A stretch of 64,000 nt of DNA from Planctomycetaceae bacterium (GTDB lineage Bacteria > Planctomycetota > Planctomycetia > Planctomycetales > Planctomycetaceae): contig JAKFUG010000003.1 in the NCBI GenBank assembly GCA_021732785.1, positions 124,001 through 188,000 of the forward strand. Reading direction: 5' to 3'. Positions 36,991-45,896 of this stretch are shown here, in pieces. Below the pieces are notes generated by a model. That model saw nothing but the letters and a program-made list of their open reading frames with translations, searched no databases and was not told the origin of the DNA. The translations under genes and the position numbers were made by a program. How positions within the stretch are numbered: position 1 is the first letter of the stretch; each line of letters begins with the position of its first letter.

Positions 36991-39891
36991 TTATTTCGCC
37001 GTCGAGGCCCATAAGCTTGTCTTCGACAACTTGTTCGACTTCAACACGATGGTCGTCGTGTCAGCAGCACGGATTGCCGCCGGGCGGGCCCCGACGACAT
37101 CGCGCAGAAAGACCGTGACCGTTGCCGCGCCGGACTTCGCCGGGTTGCCATTATCAACAACGCGAATTGTCAGGTTGAATTGCTGGATTTTCTCGAAATC
37201 GAGGGCGGCAGAATTGTTGACCGTGAGCACGCCCGTGGCGGGATCGATCGCAAACGCATTGTTCTTGTTACCCGCCACGATGGAGAACGTCCTGGTTTGT
37301 CCGGGGTCCTGATCGGTTGCCTGAACCGTGCCGATGAAAGCCCCATTCGGAGTGTTCTCCTTGATGGAGAAGGACTTTGGAATCACGACGGGAGCATCGT
37401 TCTCGTCACGGAGAAAGATCGTGACGATTCCTGCAGTCGCTTTCGCAGGGGTGCCGTTATCCGTCACTTTGACGGTCAGATTGAATTGAGGCCGCGACTC
37501 GAAATCGAGGGTGGCGGAATTATTGACTGTGAGTACGCCGGTGTTCGGATCAATTGCGAAAGCATTGTTCTGGTTCCCCGCGACGATGGCGTAGGTACGG
37601 GTTTGACCGGCGTCGACGTCGTAGCTCTTCACCGTGCCGATAAAGGCCCCGTTGGTACTGTTCTCCCCAATCAGAAACGGTTTGGCCAACAGCACGGGGG
37701 CATCGTTTTCATCGCGCAGAAAAACCGTCGATACGGCCGATGCGGCTTTCGCCGGGTTGCAATTGTCGACCACCCGAATCGTCAGCGGAAATTGCTGAAC
37801 GCTTTCAAAGTTGAGCGCCTTGGTGTTGTTCACCGTCAGCACGCCAGTGTTCGGATCGATCGCGAAGGCGTTGTTCTGGTTACCGGCAATGATGGAAAAC
37901 GTGTGGGATTGACCCACATCCTGGTCGGTGGCCTTGATCGTGCCGATGAAGGCTCCGTTCGCGCTGTTTTCACCGATGAGGAAGTCCTTGACGATGATTT
38001 TCGGGGGATCGTTTTCATCGCGCAGGAAGACCGTGACCGCGGCCGAACCGGCTTTCGAGGGAGTGCCATTGTCGGTCGCAGTCACCGAGAGGTTGAACTG
38101 GGTGATTTTCTCGAAGTCGAGTGCGGCCGACGTCTTGACGGTCAACACACCGGTGTTCGGATCGATGGCAAAGGCGTCGTTCGTATTTCCGGCAGTGATG
38201 GTAAATGTGCGCGTCTGACCGGGATCGACGTCCGTCGCCGTGATCGTTCCGATGAACGCCCCGTTGACGCTGTTCTCGCCGATGAGGAAGTTCTGCGGCT
38301 TCACCACGGGAGCGGCGTTCGTATTTAGCGGCTCGGGGGCAAACGGACTGCCGGCGAAACTGCTGTCGACCGCTTGCACCGACCAGAAGTAATTCGTACC
38401 GGGCTTCAATCCGGTGAGCGTCAAACTCGTCCCCTGGATTGGTCCGGCGGCGGACAGACGGCGCAGCCCGCTGGTGGTATTCGCCATGGTGGTGAAGACA
38501 TCGCTGCCACCGGGTGTGGTCCCCACGCGCAAGTTGTACGAGAGCCCCGCCGATGGCGTTTTCGTATCGGTTGCTGCGGTCCACGAGAAGGTCTGCGACG
38601 TCGGCGAATTGATGGTGGTCGTCAACCCGGTGGGGGCCGCGGGGGTCGTGTTCGCCATCGCGGCATTGTTGCGATAGAACTTGGTGGCGAAGGAATTCGG
38701 GGCGAACGTCCCCGTCTTCAGCAAGTCCAGATCGCCGTCTCCCTCCAGATCGCCCCAGGCCACTGAACCGTCCTGCGCGGCCGAGAAGCCTCCTTGGAGA
38801 TCGGTGAACGTGCCGCTGCCGTCGTTGCGATAGACCTTGGCGATCGGCGTGTATTGCTGATTGTTCCCGGCGAGCACGATGTCGAGATCGCCGTCGTTGT
38901 CAAAATCGCCCCAGGCTGCAGAACTGAGGATGACAGGATCGAGAGCGGCATTGATATCGGTGAACGCTCCGTTGCCGTCGTTGCGATAGACCTTGGTCGT
39001 CGAGTTGATTTGGAGCGGTCCCGATTTCCCCGTGAGGAGAATATCGAGCTTGCCGTCTGAGTTGTAATCGCCCCAGACCGCCGTCCCGTTTTGAACTCCG
39101 GTGAGTGCCGCGTTGATGTCGGTGAAGGTGCCGCCGCCGTCGTTGCGATAGACCTTGGAAATGCGGTTGGCGGTGTTATCGAGACCGGTGAGCAGGATAT
39201 CGAGATCGCCATCGGTGTCGTAATCGCCCCACGCCACGGAGCCGTACTTCACCCCGGCGAGGGCGGCATTGATGTCCGTGAAGGTCCCACCATCATTGCG
39301 GTAAACCTTGGCAACGTTGACGTCGCCGCCCATCGGGCCTGGGGTGCGGCCGGCGAGGAGGAGATCGAGATCGCCGTCGTTGTCGGCATCGCCCCAGGCG
39401 AGGGAATTCGGGCTGTCAACATTCGTGATGGCGGCGTGGGTGTCGGTGAAAGTCCCGCCGCCGTCATTGCGGTAGATTTTAGAAACGGGGCCCGTCGCAC
39501 CAAAGCCACTGACGGCGAGATCGAGCTTGCCGTCGTTGTTGAAATCCCCCCACGCCACCGAACCGTAAAAGACGGCGGGAAGACCGGCGTTGATGTTGGT
39601 AAACGTTCCGCCGTCGTTCCGAAAAATACTCGCGGTCGACAAGCCACCTTTGCTGCTTCCGGTGGCCACCACGTCGAGATCACCGTCGCTATCGTAGTCT
39701 CCCCACGCCACGGCACTCGCCGTGAGATCGGGCAGGCCGAGCGGTCCGATGTCGGTGAATTCCCCGGCAAGCAGCACTCGCATTTCCAGCGGTTCCAACC
39801 GCGGGAGACACCTCAGACCACGGACGGGCGATTTGCGTTGTGGAAGTAATTGCCGCTTCAAATTCGACAGGACGGTTCGGACGAGGCCCAT
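36991..39891 (-). CDS. Large secreted FG-GAP / fibronectin / cadherin-repeat protein with LEPR-XLL-type motif
   Basis: 966 residues. No ordinary signal peptide; instead the basic N terminus ends in RLEPLEMRVLLAGEF, the LEPR-XLL-like motif that marks many giant planctomycete surface proteins. Seven FG-GAP/VCBS-like repeats follow (about 50-410), each with a calcium-type loop such as WGDYDSDGDLDVV or WGDFNNDGKLDLA. A fibronectin-III-like domain (about 415-520, LTTTINSPTSQTFSW) precedes four nearly identical cadherin-like repeats (about 525-935: GENS.NGAFIGT, NNAFAIDPNTGVLTVNN, VFLRDENDAP). It probably acts outside the cell in adhesion or as a lectin-like propeller (inference). The repeat DNA is so regular that the antisense strand shows long open frames, which are not genes. 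Confidence 0.85.
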   Translation of the reverse strand: MGLVRTVLSNLKRQLLPQRKSPVRGLRCLPRLEPLEMRVLLAGEFTDIGPLGLPDLTASAVAWGDYDSDGDLDVVATGSSKGGLSTASIFRNDGGTFTNINAGLPAVFYGSVAWGDFNNDGKLDLAVSGFGATGPVSKIYRNDGGGTFTDTHAAITNVDSPNSLAWGDADNDGDLDLLLAGRTPGPMGGDVNVAKVYRNDGGTFTDINAALAGVKYGSVAWGDYDTDGDLDILLTGLDNTANRISKVYRNDGGGTFTDINAALTGVQNGTAVWGDYNSDGKLDILLTGKSGPLQINSTTKVYRNDGNGAFTDINAALDPVILSSAAWGDFDNDGDLDIVLAGNNQQYTPIAKVYRNDGSGTFTDLQGGFSAAQDGSVAWGDLEGDGDLDLLKTGTFAPNSFATKFYRNNAAMANTTPAAPTGLTTTINSPTSQTFSWTAATDTKTPSAGLSYNLRVGTTPGGSDVFTTMANTTSGLRRLSAAGPIQGTSLTLTGLKPGTNYFWSVQAVDSSFAGSPFAPEPLNTNAAPVVKPQNFLIGENSVNGAFIGTITATDVDPGQTRTFTITAGNTNDAFAIDPNTGVLTVKTSAALDFEKITQFNLSVTATDNGTPSKAGSAAVTVFLRDENDPPKIIVKDFLIGENSANGAFIGTIKATDQDVGQSHTFSIIAGNQNNAFAIDPNTGVLTVNNTKALNFESVQQFPLTIRVVDNCNPAKAASAVSTVFLRDENDAPVLLAKPFLIGENSTNGAFIGTVKSYDVDAGQTRTYAIVAGNQNNAFAIDPNTGVLTVNNSATLDFESRPQFNLTVKVTDNGTPAKATAGIVTIFLRDENDAPVVIPKSFSIKENTPNGAFIGTVQATDQDPGQTRTFSIVAGNKNNAFAIDPATGVLTVNNSAALDFEKIQQFNLTIRVVDNGNPAKSGAATVTVFLRDVVGARPAAIRAADTTTIVLKSNKLSKTSLWASTAK

Positions 39892-40130
39892 AGGTTTGAC
39901 TCACACGACACAACCGGGGCCGGGTCATCGTGGAAATCACTGACCTATGTGTTGACGGCCCGTCAATTTCAAGACCCCAATCTAGCTGCGCCCACGACCG
40001 GATTCATCAGAAAAAGAGGCGACAATGCCAGAATCCATCGATTTTCGAGGAGCGTGATGGCGAGGCGCGATTTCAGAGCCGCGCCGCGAGAATCGTACTG
40101 AAGACATCGCAAGGGGAACCACGCCAACGG

Positions 40131-41507
40131 CTACGCCGACGCGCCGCTGAAGAGCGGTTCGATGATGTTCCCGCGGTTGAGTTGAGCCGGGCGGTTGAGC
40201 CGGTCGCGGACTTCGGCGTCGGATGGAACGCCGAGGACGTGGTAGACGGTGGCCCCGATGTCGTCCGGGCGGTACGGCTGCGTGGCGGGGTACGCGCCGA
40301 TATCGTCCGACCGGCCGATCACCTGGCCCCCTCGCACACCCGCGCCGGCGAACACGCCGAAGAAGCACGGACCCCAATGGTCGCGGCCGCGCTGCGCGTT
40401 GATCTTTGGCGTACGCCCGAACTCGCCGAGCATCATCACCATCGTGTCTTCGAGCAATCCCTGCTGTCCCATGTCTTCGAGCAGGGCCGACACGCCTTGA
40501 TCGAGCGACGGCAACAGCCGTTTCTTCAACGTGTTGAAGATGTCGTTGTGGCTGTCCCAGTTCTGCACGCGGCCGATGTTCGTCTGCACGACGGGGACAC
40601 CGGCCTGAATCAACCGCCGCGCCAACAGCAGCGATTGCCCGGCGGTGTGTCGGCCGTAACGGTCGCGCATGGCGTCGGATTCGCGTTTCAGGTCGAAGGC
40701 CTGCGCGAGCTTGCTGGAAGTAAGCATGGTGAAGGCGAGGTCTTGCTCGTTGGTCAACCGGCGCGACGCCCCGATGTCTTCGATGCGTTGTTGCTGACGG
40801 TTCAACTCTCCGAGCAGGTCGTGGCGTTTGTCGAGCCGTGTGACATCAATCCCCGGTGAGAGCGACAGCGCGTCGACTTTGAAATCGGCGTGGTTCGGAT
40901 CGCCTGTGATCTGCCACGGATCGTATTTCGGGCCGAGAAAGCCTGCTTGCTGACCAGGCCATGTCAGCGGACCTTCCATCAGGAACGTCGGCAAATTCAC
41001 ACCGCTGGGAATGCCGTCGGTTCGTGGGCGGGTGTAGGCCAACCCCGATGAGTAACACGGCCAGTCATCGCGGGAGGCGACTTTATCAAAGAACGCGCCG
41101 GGTTGAACGGTGCCGGTGAGGACGTGATGCGTCGACATCAAATGGTTGTTGTCACTGTGCGACAGCGACCGCACGACGGCATACCGATGAGCCTGCGCCG
41201 CGAGCAACGGCAAGTGCTCGCAGACATGCAGGCCAGGGGTCGATGTCGAGATCGGTTGAAACTCGCCGCGGATTTCCGCCGGAGCTTCCGGTTTCATGTC
41301 GAAGGTGTCATGGTGACTCGCCGCACCGGTGAGAAAAACGATGAGGACCGATTTCGGCGATCGCTTCGATACCGATTCCGCCGCCGCCCGGGACCCGAGC
41401 ACGCTCGGCAGCCCGACGCCCAACAACCCGGAATAGCCGACCTGCAGAACGGACCGGCGGCTCCATCCGGGAAGATGCGGCCACGAACGGGGATCAACGG
41501 TGGTCAT
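40131..41507 (-). CDS. DUF1501 family exported protein (unpaired)
   Basis: 458 residues with a Tat-like start (SRRSVLQVGYSGLLGVGLPS). DUF1501 features: KSVLIVFLTGAASHHDTFDM, LPLLAAQAHRYAVVRSLSHSDNNH, QTNIGRVQNWDSHNDIF and LGEFGRTPKINAQRGRDHWG. It is the type usually encoded next to a DUF1549/DUF1553 gene, but none adjoins it here; its upstream neighbour is a zinc-ribbon membrane protein on the same strand. Predicted periplasmic. Role unknown. Confidence 0.85.
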   Translation of the reverse strand: MTTVDPRSWPHLPGWSRRSVLQVGYSGLLGVGLPSVLGSRAAAESVSKRSPKSVLIVFLTGAASHHDTFDMKPEAPAEIRGEFQPISTSTPGLHVCEHLPLLAAQAHRYAVVRSLSHSDNNHLMSTHHVLTGTVQPGAFFDKVASRDDWPCYSSGLAYTRPRTDGIPSGVNLPTFLMEGPLTWPGQQAGFLGPKYDPWQITGDPNHADFKVDALSLSPGIDVTRLDKRHDLLGELNRQQQRIEDIGASRRLTNEQDLAFTMLTSSKLAQAFDLKRESDAMRDRYGRHTAGQSLLLARRLIQAGVPVVQTNIGRVQNWDSHNDIFNTLKKRLLPSLDQGVSALLEDMGQQGLLEDTMVMMLGEFGRTPKINAQRGRDHWGPCFFGVFAGAGVRGGQVIGRSDDIGAYPATQPYRPDDIGATVYHVLGVPSDAEVRDRLNRPAQLNRGNIIEPLFSGASA

Positions 41508-41644
41508 ATCAGGAGCGCTCCGACAAGGTCTCAGTCACATCCATGTCAGTTTATCGAACCGGGATACCGGCCGCCATGACGGTTTGTGCCTTGTACGGTG
41601 CCAACGCTTTGATCAAGTGGGGGTGGCCGGGGCTGGACCGAAGG

Positions 41645-41685
41645 GAAGCCCCGGAACAGACAGCGCTGTCCTTTCCCGGGGCTTC
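41645..41685. terminator. Hairpin between the zinc-ribbon gene and the DUF1501 gene
   Basis: GAAGCCCCGG (41645-41654) and CCGGGGCTTC (41676-41685) form a perfect 10-bp stem with a 21-base loop. It lies 50 bases after the zinc-ribbon gene's stop on the minus strand. No T run follows, so termination is only possible. Confidence 0.4.
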
Positions 41686-41734
41686 GCGAGGATGCGGCTC
41701 GGTCGCGGTCATCGTCACCGCCATTGGGATGGGT

Positions 41735-42166
41735 CTATCGGGACATGACCATCATTCCCGAACAGACGGCCAGCAGCAATAGGACGGCGGCCATACCAAT
41801 CACCACCGGCAGAACGATCACCAGCCCGAGGGTGACGAGCGCGGTCCGCAGCGTGGTCATCCCCAGGTCATGCCAGGTGAGCGGCCGACCGGAAAGACGG
41901 AACATCACCGCCTTGCCGAAGATGTAACACAGCGGCAGTCCGAAAATCACGCCGAACCCGACGGCAGCGTCCGGGTTCTCAGGGTAGATGAGCACAATCG
42001 CGAGCACGAACGCCGCAAGGGTTGCCGACCAAATGAACCCCCGGCGCAGCAAGTCACCGCCCGGCTTCAAGCGTTGTCCGCATTTCGGACATGCCACCCA
42101 CTCTTCCTGGACGGTGACCAGACATTGCGGGCAACAGAATTCGGTAATCGGGGTCGGGTCCGCCAT
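41735..42166 (-). CDS. Small membrane protein with N-terminal zinc ribbon
   Basis: 143 residues from the ATG at 42166; an upstream ATG in the same frame would add 33 residues with no family-like features. Two CxxC knuckles, FCCPQC (11-15) and ACPKCG, form a zinc-ribbon-like element facing the cytoplasm. Three or four hydrophobic segments follow (about 43-60, 66-84, 105-140). Proteins of this type (zinc ribbon plus small membrane domain) are frequent in planctomycetes and mostly uncharacterised. It is 62 bases downstream of the PilO/PilP-like gene on the same strand and could be co-transcribed. Confidence 0.65.
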   Translation of the reverse strand: MADPTPITEFCCPQCLVTVQEEWVACPKCGQRLKPGGDLLRRGFIWSATLAAFVLAIVLIYPENPDAAVGFGVIFGLPLCYIFGKAVMFRLSGRPLTWHDLGMTTLRTALVTLGLVIVLPVVIGMAAVLLLLAVCSGMMVMSR

Positions 42167-42228
42167 CGTATCGGCTCCCGTGACAAGGGCGAAGAGCAAG
42201 TCGCCGACGCATCGTCGACGCGGCGATT

Positions 42229-43953
42229 CTACGGCGTCTTCGCGGCCGCGGGAATGGCACGCCATTCCCGCAGGTTCTGGCCGAGTTCCAACTGGAAGAG
42301 TTGTTCTTTTTCGCGCAGCCGAATCAGGCGCGGTTCGATGGCTTCCACGATGGCATGGATGTCTGCCACATCGAGTTTATCACCAACGCGGACGACAGTC
42401 TTTTTGTTGAGCAGACGATCAAAAAACCATGCCTGGAGTTCACTGTTTTCCGCCACTATGCCCACGAGGTAGGTAAAGACCGCGTGATCATCTTCGAGTT
42501 TGATTTTCACATTGGCTGTCGCCGTTTGCGGAGGCGTGCCGGTGTCGGTGATCGTCACGGTGACCGGGAACTCACCGGGGAGCAGTGGTTCGTTTGGTGT
42601 CCATTCCAGCCGGCTCTCTTTCGCGTTGACGGTCAAGCCTTCCGGGGCACCGGTCAGTTTGAACGTGAGTTTTGCAATGTCGGTTTCGGGGTCGCTCAAT
42701 TTCAACGGCAGGGTCCACGGCCGTCCCAAAACGGCGACGGGAACAGTGTCGATGCTTAATGTCGGCGGGAGATTCGGGGCGCGCACTTCAATGGCGAGAG
42801 TGGCGACGATCTTTCCCTGGTCCGCGGAAGGGTGGCTGACTTCGACTTTGACCGGGATCTTTCCCAGCGGAAATTCCTCGCCCGGCTTCCATGAGAATTT
42901 GCCCGTGGCGGCATCGAGCTTCATGTCTTTCGGAGCACCGGGAAGCAGATGAAACGTGGGCTTGCCGAGTTCCGGGTCGAAGTTCGAGGGGGACAGGGTG
43001 TAATCGAAAGCACTCCCGCGCGTGGCGACCCGCTCCAGCGATGTCGGCAGTTCCAGGCGATAGGGAATCGGCGGACGGGGCTTGATGAACACGTTCGCTT
43101 TGAGATAAGCGAGAAACTGTTCCGGCGTTTCCTTCGCGGCGTCGGGATGAATCGGCATCGCTTCGGCGACGGTGCCCACCGGATGGGCGGTCGCCGGCGT
43201 TTGACCATAGCCGCGCGTCACGGTGGCCGATGTTCCTTTCAATGCGGTGACGTTCACATATTCGGCGTCGAGTCGCAACACGAACGGAGCCGTGCGCGGG
43301 AACCCTTCTGCCGGCTTGTCGAGTTCGAGTACCGCGGTGTCGGCATCGGCCGCAGCGGTGAGCGTTGTCTGTGGGAACAGTGTTTTGCGTTTCGGACCCT
43401 CTTTCAGCGACAGGGCTTCGGCAACCAGCACGACGCGCAGTTGCGGGTCTCCTTCGGATTCGTAGCTCTTCACTTCCAGTTTGCTCACGCGGTGCATCAA
43501 ACCGGTGCGGCGAAACTGGTACAGAAAGAACGCCAACTGACTGAAGCGGGCTTCCCCTTCCACGGAGACCGGGATGTTGGCGTAAACATCTTTGGGGGAT
43601 GTCCCCGGATTGAGCGGCTTGACGATCACGTCCTGCCAGCCGGACACCGTCGCCAGTTGCGTCAACCAGTCCTGATACAACTGCTGCCCGAAGGTGGACG
43701 TCGGCCGCGCGCGCTTGTCGGTGGTCGGATCGGGTGGCAACCCGCGCGACTTCCAGTCCGCCAGTTCACGCTGGGCTCTCAGCACTTCGAGTTCTTCGTC
43801 GGACTTCTTCTGAACGACCTCTTTCAGGTCGGCGATTTGTTCGTACCGCGCAAGGAACGGACCGAACACCCACGCCTTACCGGGACCGGCGGCGATATAC
43901 AGCACGCCGGCCACAGCGAAGCCAATCAGCAGATATTTTTCGCGAGATTGCAT
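42229..43953 (-). CDS. Putative PilO-PilP fusion with Ig-like insert
   Basis: 574 residues. One membrane helix (7-27) then a coiled coil (YEQIADLKEVVQKKSDEELEVL) and an alpha/beta domain (about 85-200, VSVEGEARFSQLAFFLYQFRRTG) typical of PilO, the periplasmic alignment protein of type IV pilus/type II secretion machines. Two Ig-like domains follow (about 300-400 and 400-490, ending IKLEDDHAVF). The last 80 residues (YLVGIVAENSELQAWFF, then RVGDKLDVADIHAIVEAIEPRLIRL) have the layout of PilP, the small beta lipoprotein that binds PilN/PilO. PilO is clearly suggested; PilP is moderate. The gene follows the PilM/PilN-like gene after 24 bases. Confidence 0.6.
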   Translation of the reverse strand: MQSREKYLLIGFAVAGVLYIAAGPGKAWVFGPFLARYEQIADLKEVVQKKSDEELEVLRAQRELADWKSRGLPPDPTTDKRARPTSTFGQQLYQDWLTQLATVSGWQDVIVKPLNPGTSPKDVYANIPVSVEGEARFSQLAFFLYQFRRTGLMHRVSKLEVKSYESEGDPQLRVVLVAEALSLKEGPKRKTLFPQTTLTAAADADTAVLELDKPAEGFPRTAPFVLRLDAEYVNVTALKGTSATVTRGYGQTPATAHPVGTVAEAMPIHPDAAKETPEQFLAYLKANVFIKPRPPIPYRLELPTSLERVATRGSAFDYTLSPSNFDPELGKPTFHLLPGAPKDMKLDAATGKFSWKPGEEFPLGKIPVKVEVSHPSADQGKIVATLAIEVRAPNLPPTLSIDTVPVAVLGRPWTLPLKLSDPETDIAKLTFKLTGAPEGLTVNAKESRLEWTPNEPLLPGEFPVTVTITDTGTPPQTATANVKIKLEDDHAVFTYLVGIVAENSELQAWFFDRLLNKKTVVRVGDKLDVADIHAIVEAIEPRLIRLREKEQLFQLELGQNLREWRAIPAAAKTP

Positions 43954-43977
43954 GCAACGAACCGTTGAGGGAGGCGA

Positions 43978-45495
43978 TCAGTTCTTCTTGGCAGCCGGTG
44001 CGGGCGTTGCCGGGGTTTTCGCGGCGACCGCGGGTTTGGGCACAGGTCGCGGCGCTCGCCGTTGAACATCGAGCACCACCTGCTTGGGATACTGGTCATC
44101 GCGGCTGTTGAGCACCGGCCGCGGGAATGACACGAAATACGGTTGATCGGCAATGTTCGCTTTGAACTCCGAAACCTGCTGCTCGGTTTTCGCCGCACCC
44201 GTGGCGGTGAGCCGTCCCAGGACATCGCCGCCGGTGGTGGCTTGATACAGAAAATCGGTGAAGTACGGCCGCTCGTAAGCGCCGGGCATCAACGATTCCA
44301 GCTTGGCGATCTGCGCGAGTTGGTCGATGTTGCGTTCATTCCACGCACCGACGATCTTCGCTTGTTCCATCGTGGGTTTGGCGGCATTGACGAACTGATT
44401 GAGCCGTGTTTGTTCGGCTTTCAACCGGGCGATTTCCCGATCGAGTGACGCCAGCCACGACACCCAGATCCCGCCCACGACGAACAGCACGAACAACGCA
44501 CTTGCTGACGCAACCGCATAGATCAGCTTCCGCGGATCCCGTACCGGCGGCGGTTGTCGCGGATGGATGAAGTCGATGGCACACGGCGCGGATCGACCGA
44601 TGAGCGTGGACTGGCCAAACAGCAACGCCCGATCGGCCGGGAGCGCTTTCATCGGCTCCGGCACCACCCAATCCGCAAGCCGGTCGGTCGGGTCGACGCA
44701 TTCACAGGGACAGTTGAGCCGTTCCGATAACGCCGCCGCGAAGGTTTCATTGCTGCCGATGAGCCAGACACGCTCGACCTTCATTTCGGGCCGCAGCCGC
44801 TGGGCTGCCACCAGCGTGCGGCTGATTTCGCTCAGCACGATCGCGAGCGGATCGCCATGCGATTCATCGAACATTCGCGCGGCGTGCGCATAGTTGAGGT
44901 AATCGTTTTCCACGACCGCCAGTTCGACACGGCCGGGACCAAACGCGACGGCCATGGTGGTGCCATCGCCCAGTCCGCGCTTACGGGTGATCGCCGTGGT
45001 CCATGCCGCGAGGGCCGACGAACTGAGCGAGACGCCGGCCAGTTCGCGGTCGGCCGCCGTGAGCAGAGCCGTGAGCATCGCCGTGGTCGTCTTGGGCAGT
45101 GTGACGGCAAGGACATCGCGCCCGGGGCGACTGGTGATCGGCGAGAGGGGCAGAAAATCGAGATGGACACTTTCCAGGCTGACAGATGAGCGCGTGGACG
45201 TCTGCAGGCGGACGATGTCCGGCAATTCTTCATCGGGAATGGCGGGGAGTTCGAGATGCCGCAGAATCACATCTTCCCGCGGCATCATCAGCCAGACGGA
45301 CTTCGCGGTGAAACCGGCGGCCTGCCATTGATTGCGGAGCCACTCCCCGGCGGCTTTGGGGTTCTGGCTGGGCACCATTCCTTCGGGAAAGACGCCCGTC
45401 CACCCGCCGGTGAGCCGCGCGGACCCGCCGTGGGCGTCTGCCTGACAAGCCGACACATGCTGGCGGTCCCAGCAGACGATCAGAAACTCGGGCAT
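43978..45495 (-). CDS. PilM-PilN fusion protein (type IV pilus/type II secretion-like)
   Basis: 505 residues from ATG 45495 (a GTG three codons earlier is also possible). Residues 1-300 look like PilM: actin-like ATPase fold with SVWLMMPREDVILRHLELP, DVLAVTLPKTTTAMLTALL and a C-terminal subdomain EMKVERVWLIGSNETFAAAL. A single helix (about 325-350) leads to a coiled coil (LDREIARLKAEQTRLNQF) and a PilN-like ferredoxin domain (about 390-480). In pili, PilM is cytoplasmic and binds the N-terminal tail of membrane-bound PilN; here the two are one chain. The downstream gene looks like PilO-PilP. I see no PilQ, PilB or pilin gene in the window. Confidence 0.7.
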   Translation of the reverse strand: MPEFLIVCWDRQHVSACQADAHGGSARLTGGWTGVFPEGMVPSQNPKAAGEWLRNQWQAAGFTAKSVWLMMPREDVILRHLELPAIPDEELPDIVRLQTSTRSSVSLESVHLDFLPLSPITSRPGRDVLAVTLPKTTTAMLTALLTAADRELAGVSLSSSALAAWTTAITRKRGLGDGTTMAVAFGPGRVELAVVENDYLNYAHAARMFDESHGDPLAIVLSEISRTLVAAQRLRPEMKVERVWLIGSNETFAAALSERLNCPCECVDPTDRLADWVVPEPMKALPADRALLFGQSTLIGRSAPCAIDFIHPRQPPPVRDPRKLIYAVASASALFVLFVVGGIWVSWLASLDREIARLKAEQTRLNQFVNAAKPTMEQAKIVGAWNERNIDQLAQIAKLESLMPGAYERPYFTDFLYQATTGGDVLGRLTATGAAKTEQQVSEFKANIADQPYFVSFPRPVLNSRDDQYPKQVVLDVQRRAPRPVPKPAVAAKTPATPAPAAKKN

Positions 45496-45896
45496 ATCCC
45501 GCACAACCTTCGCAGAAAAAGAATCCTGCCATCATCTTCGGCGGGCAACCCCCACGGGACAAGCCCAGTCTTCGTCTTGAACCCCGTAACCCGGCGAAAG
45601 TCTTGGTCGGATGTACAGAGTTCCGAAGGAAACGCCGACGAGGAAAGCGATTGTCCCGATTTTCCGTAGTGGATCCGTCCGAAGTGTCGGGGCAGGGGCC
45701 CCGACCTATGGGTGAATAACAAACCAAAAATCATAGGTCGGGGCCCCCGCCCCGACGCCTTTCAATTCAAACGGACCCGCGACCGATTTTCCGGTAACCC
45801 GGCGGTTCAGGATCGCATCCATGCACCGGTTGTTAGAATCAGTTCCCATTCTGTGTCATCGGCGTCCCATTGAGTTCCTGCAGGCGAGAAGCATTG
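45496..45896. other. Intergenic region with strong palindrome
   Basis: 401 bases between divergent genes. It contains the palindromic repeat at 45686-45756. I see no gene and no clear promoter. Confidence 0.5.
45686..45756. repeat. Palindromic repeat with 25-nt arms
   Basis: Left arm GTCGGGGCAGGGGCCCCGAC plus CTATG (45686-45710); right arm is its reverse complement, one mismatch, at 45732-45756. The internal GGGGCCCC is itself palindromic. It belongs to a common dispersed intergenic type. Confidence 0.8.

Noticed and set aside
37180-38328. 382-codon frame and periodic DNA opposite the cadherin-like repeats, which could be mistaken for a repeat array
   Set aside because: The periodicity is that of ~100-residue protein repeats; spacing is far too large for CRISPR and no cas genes are near.
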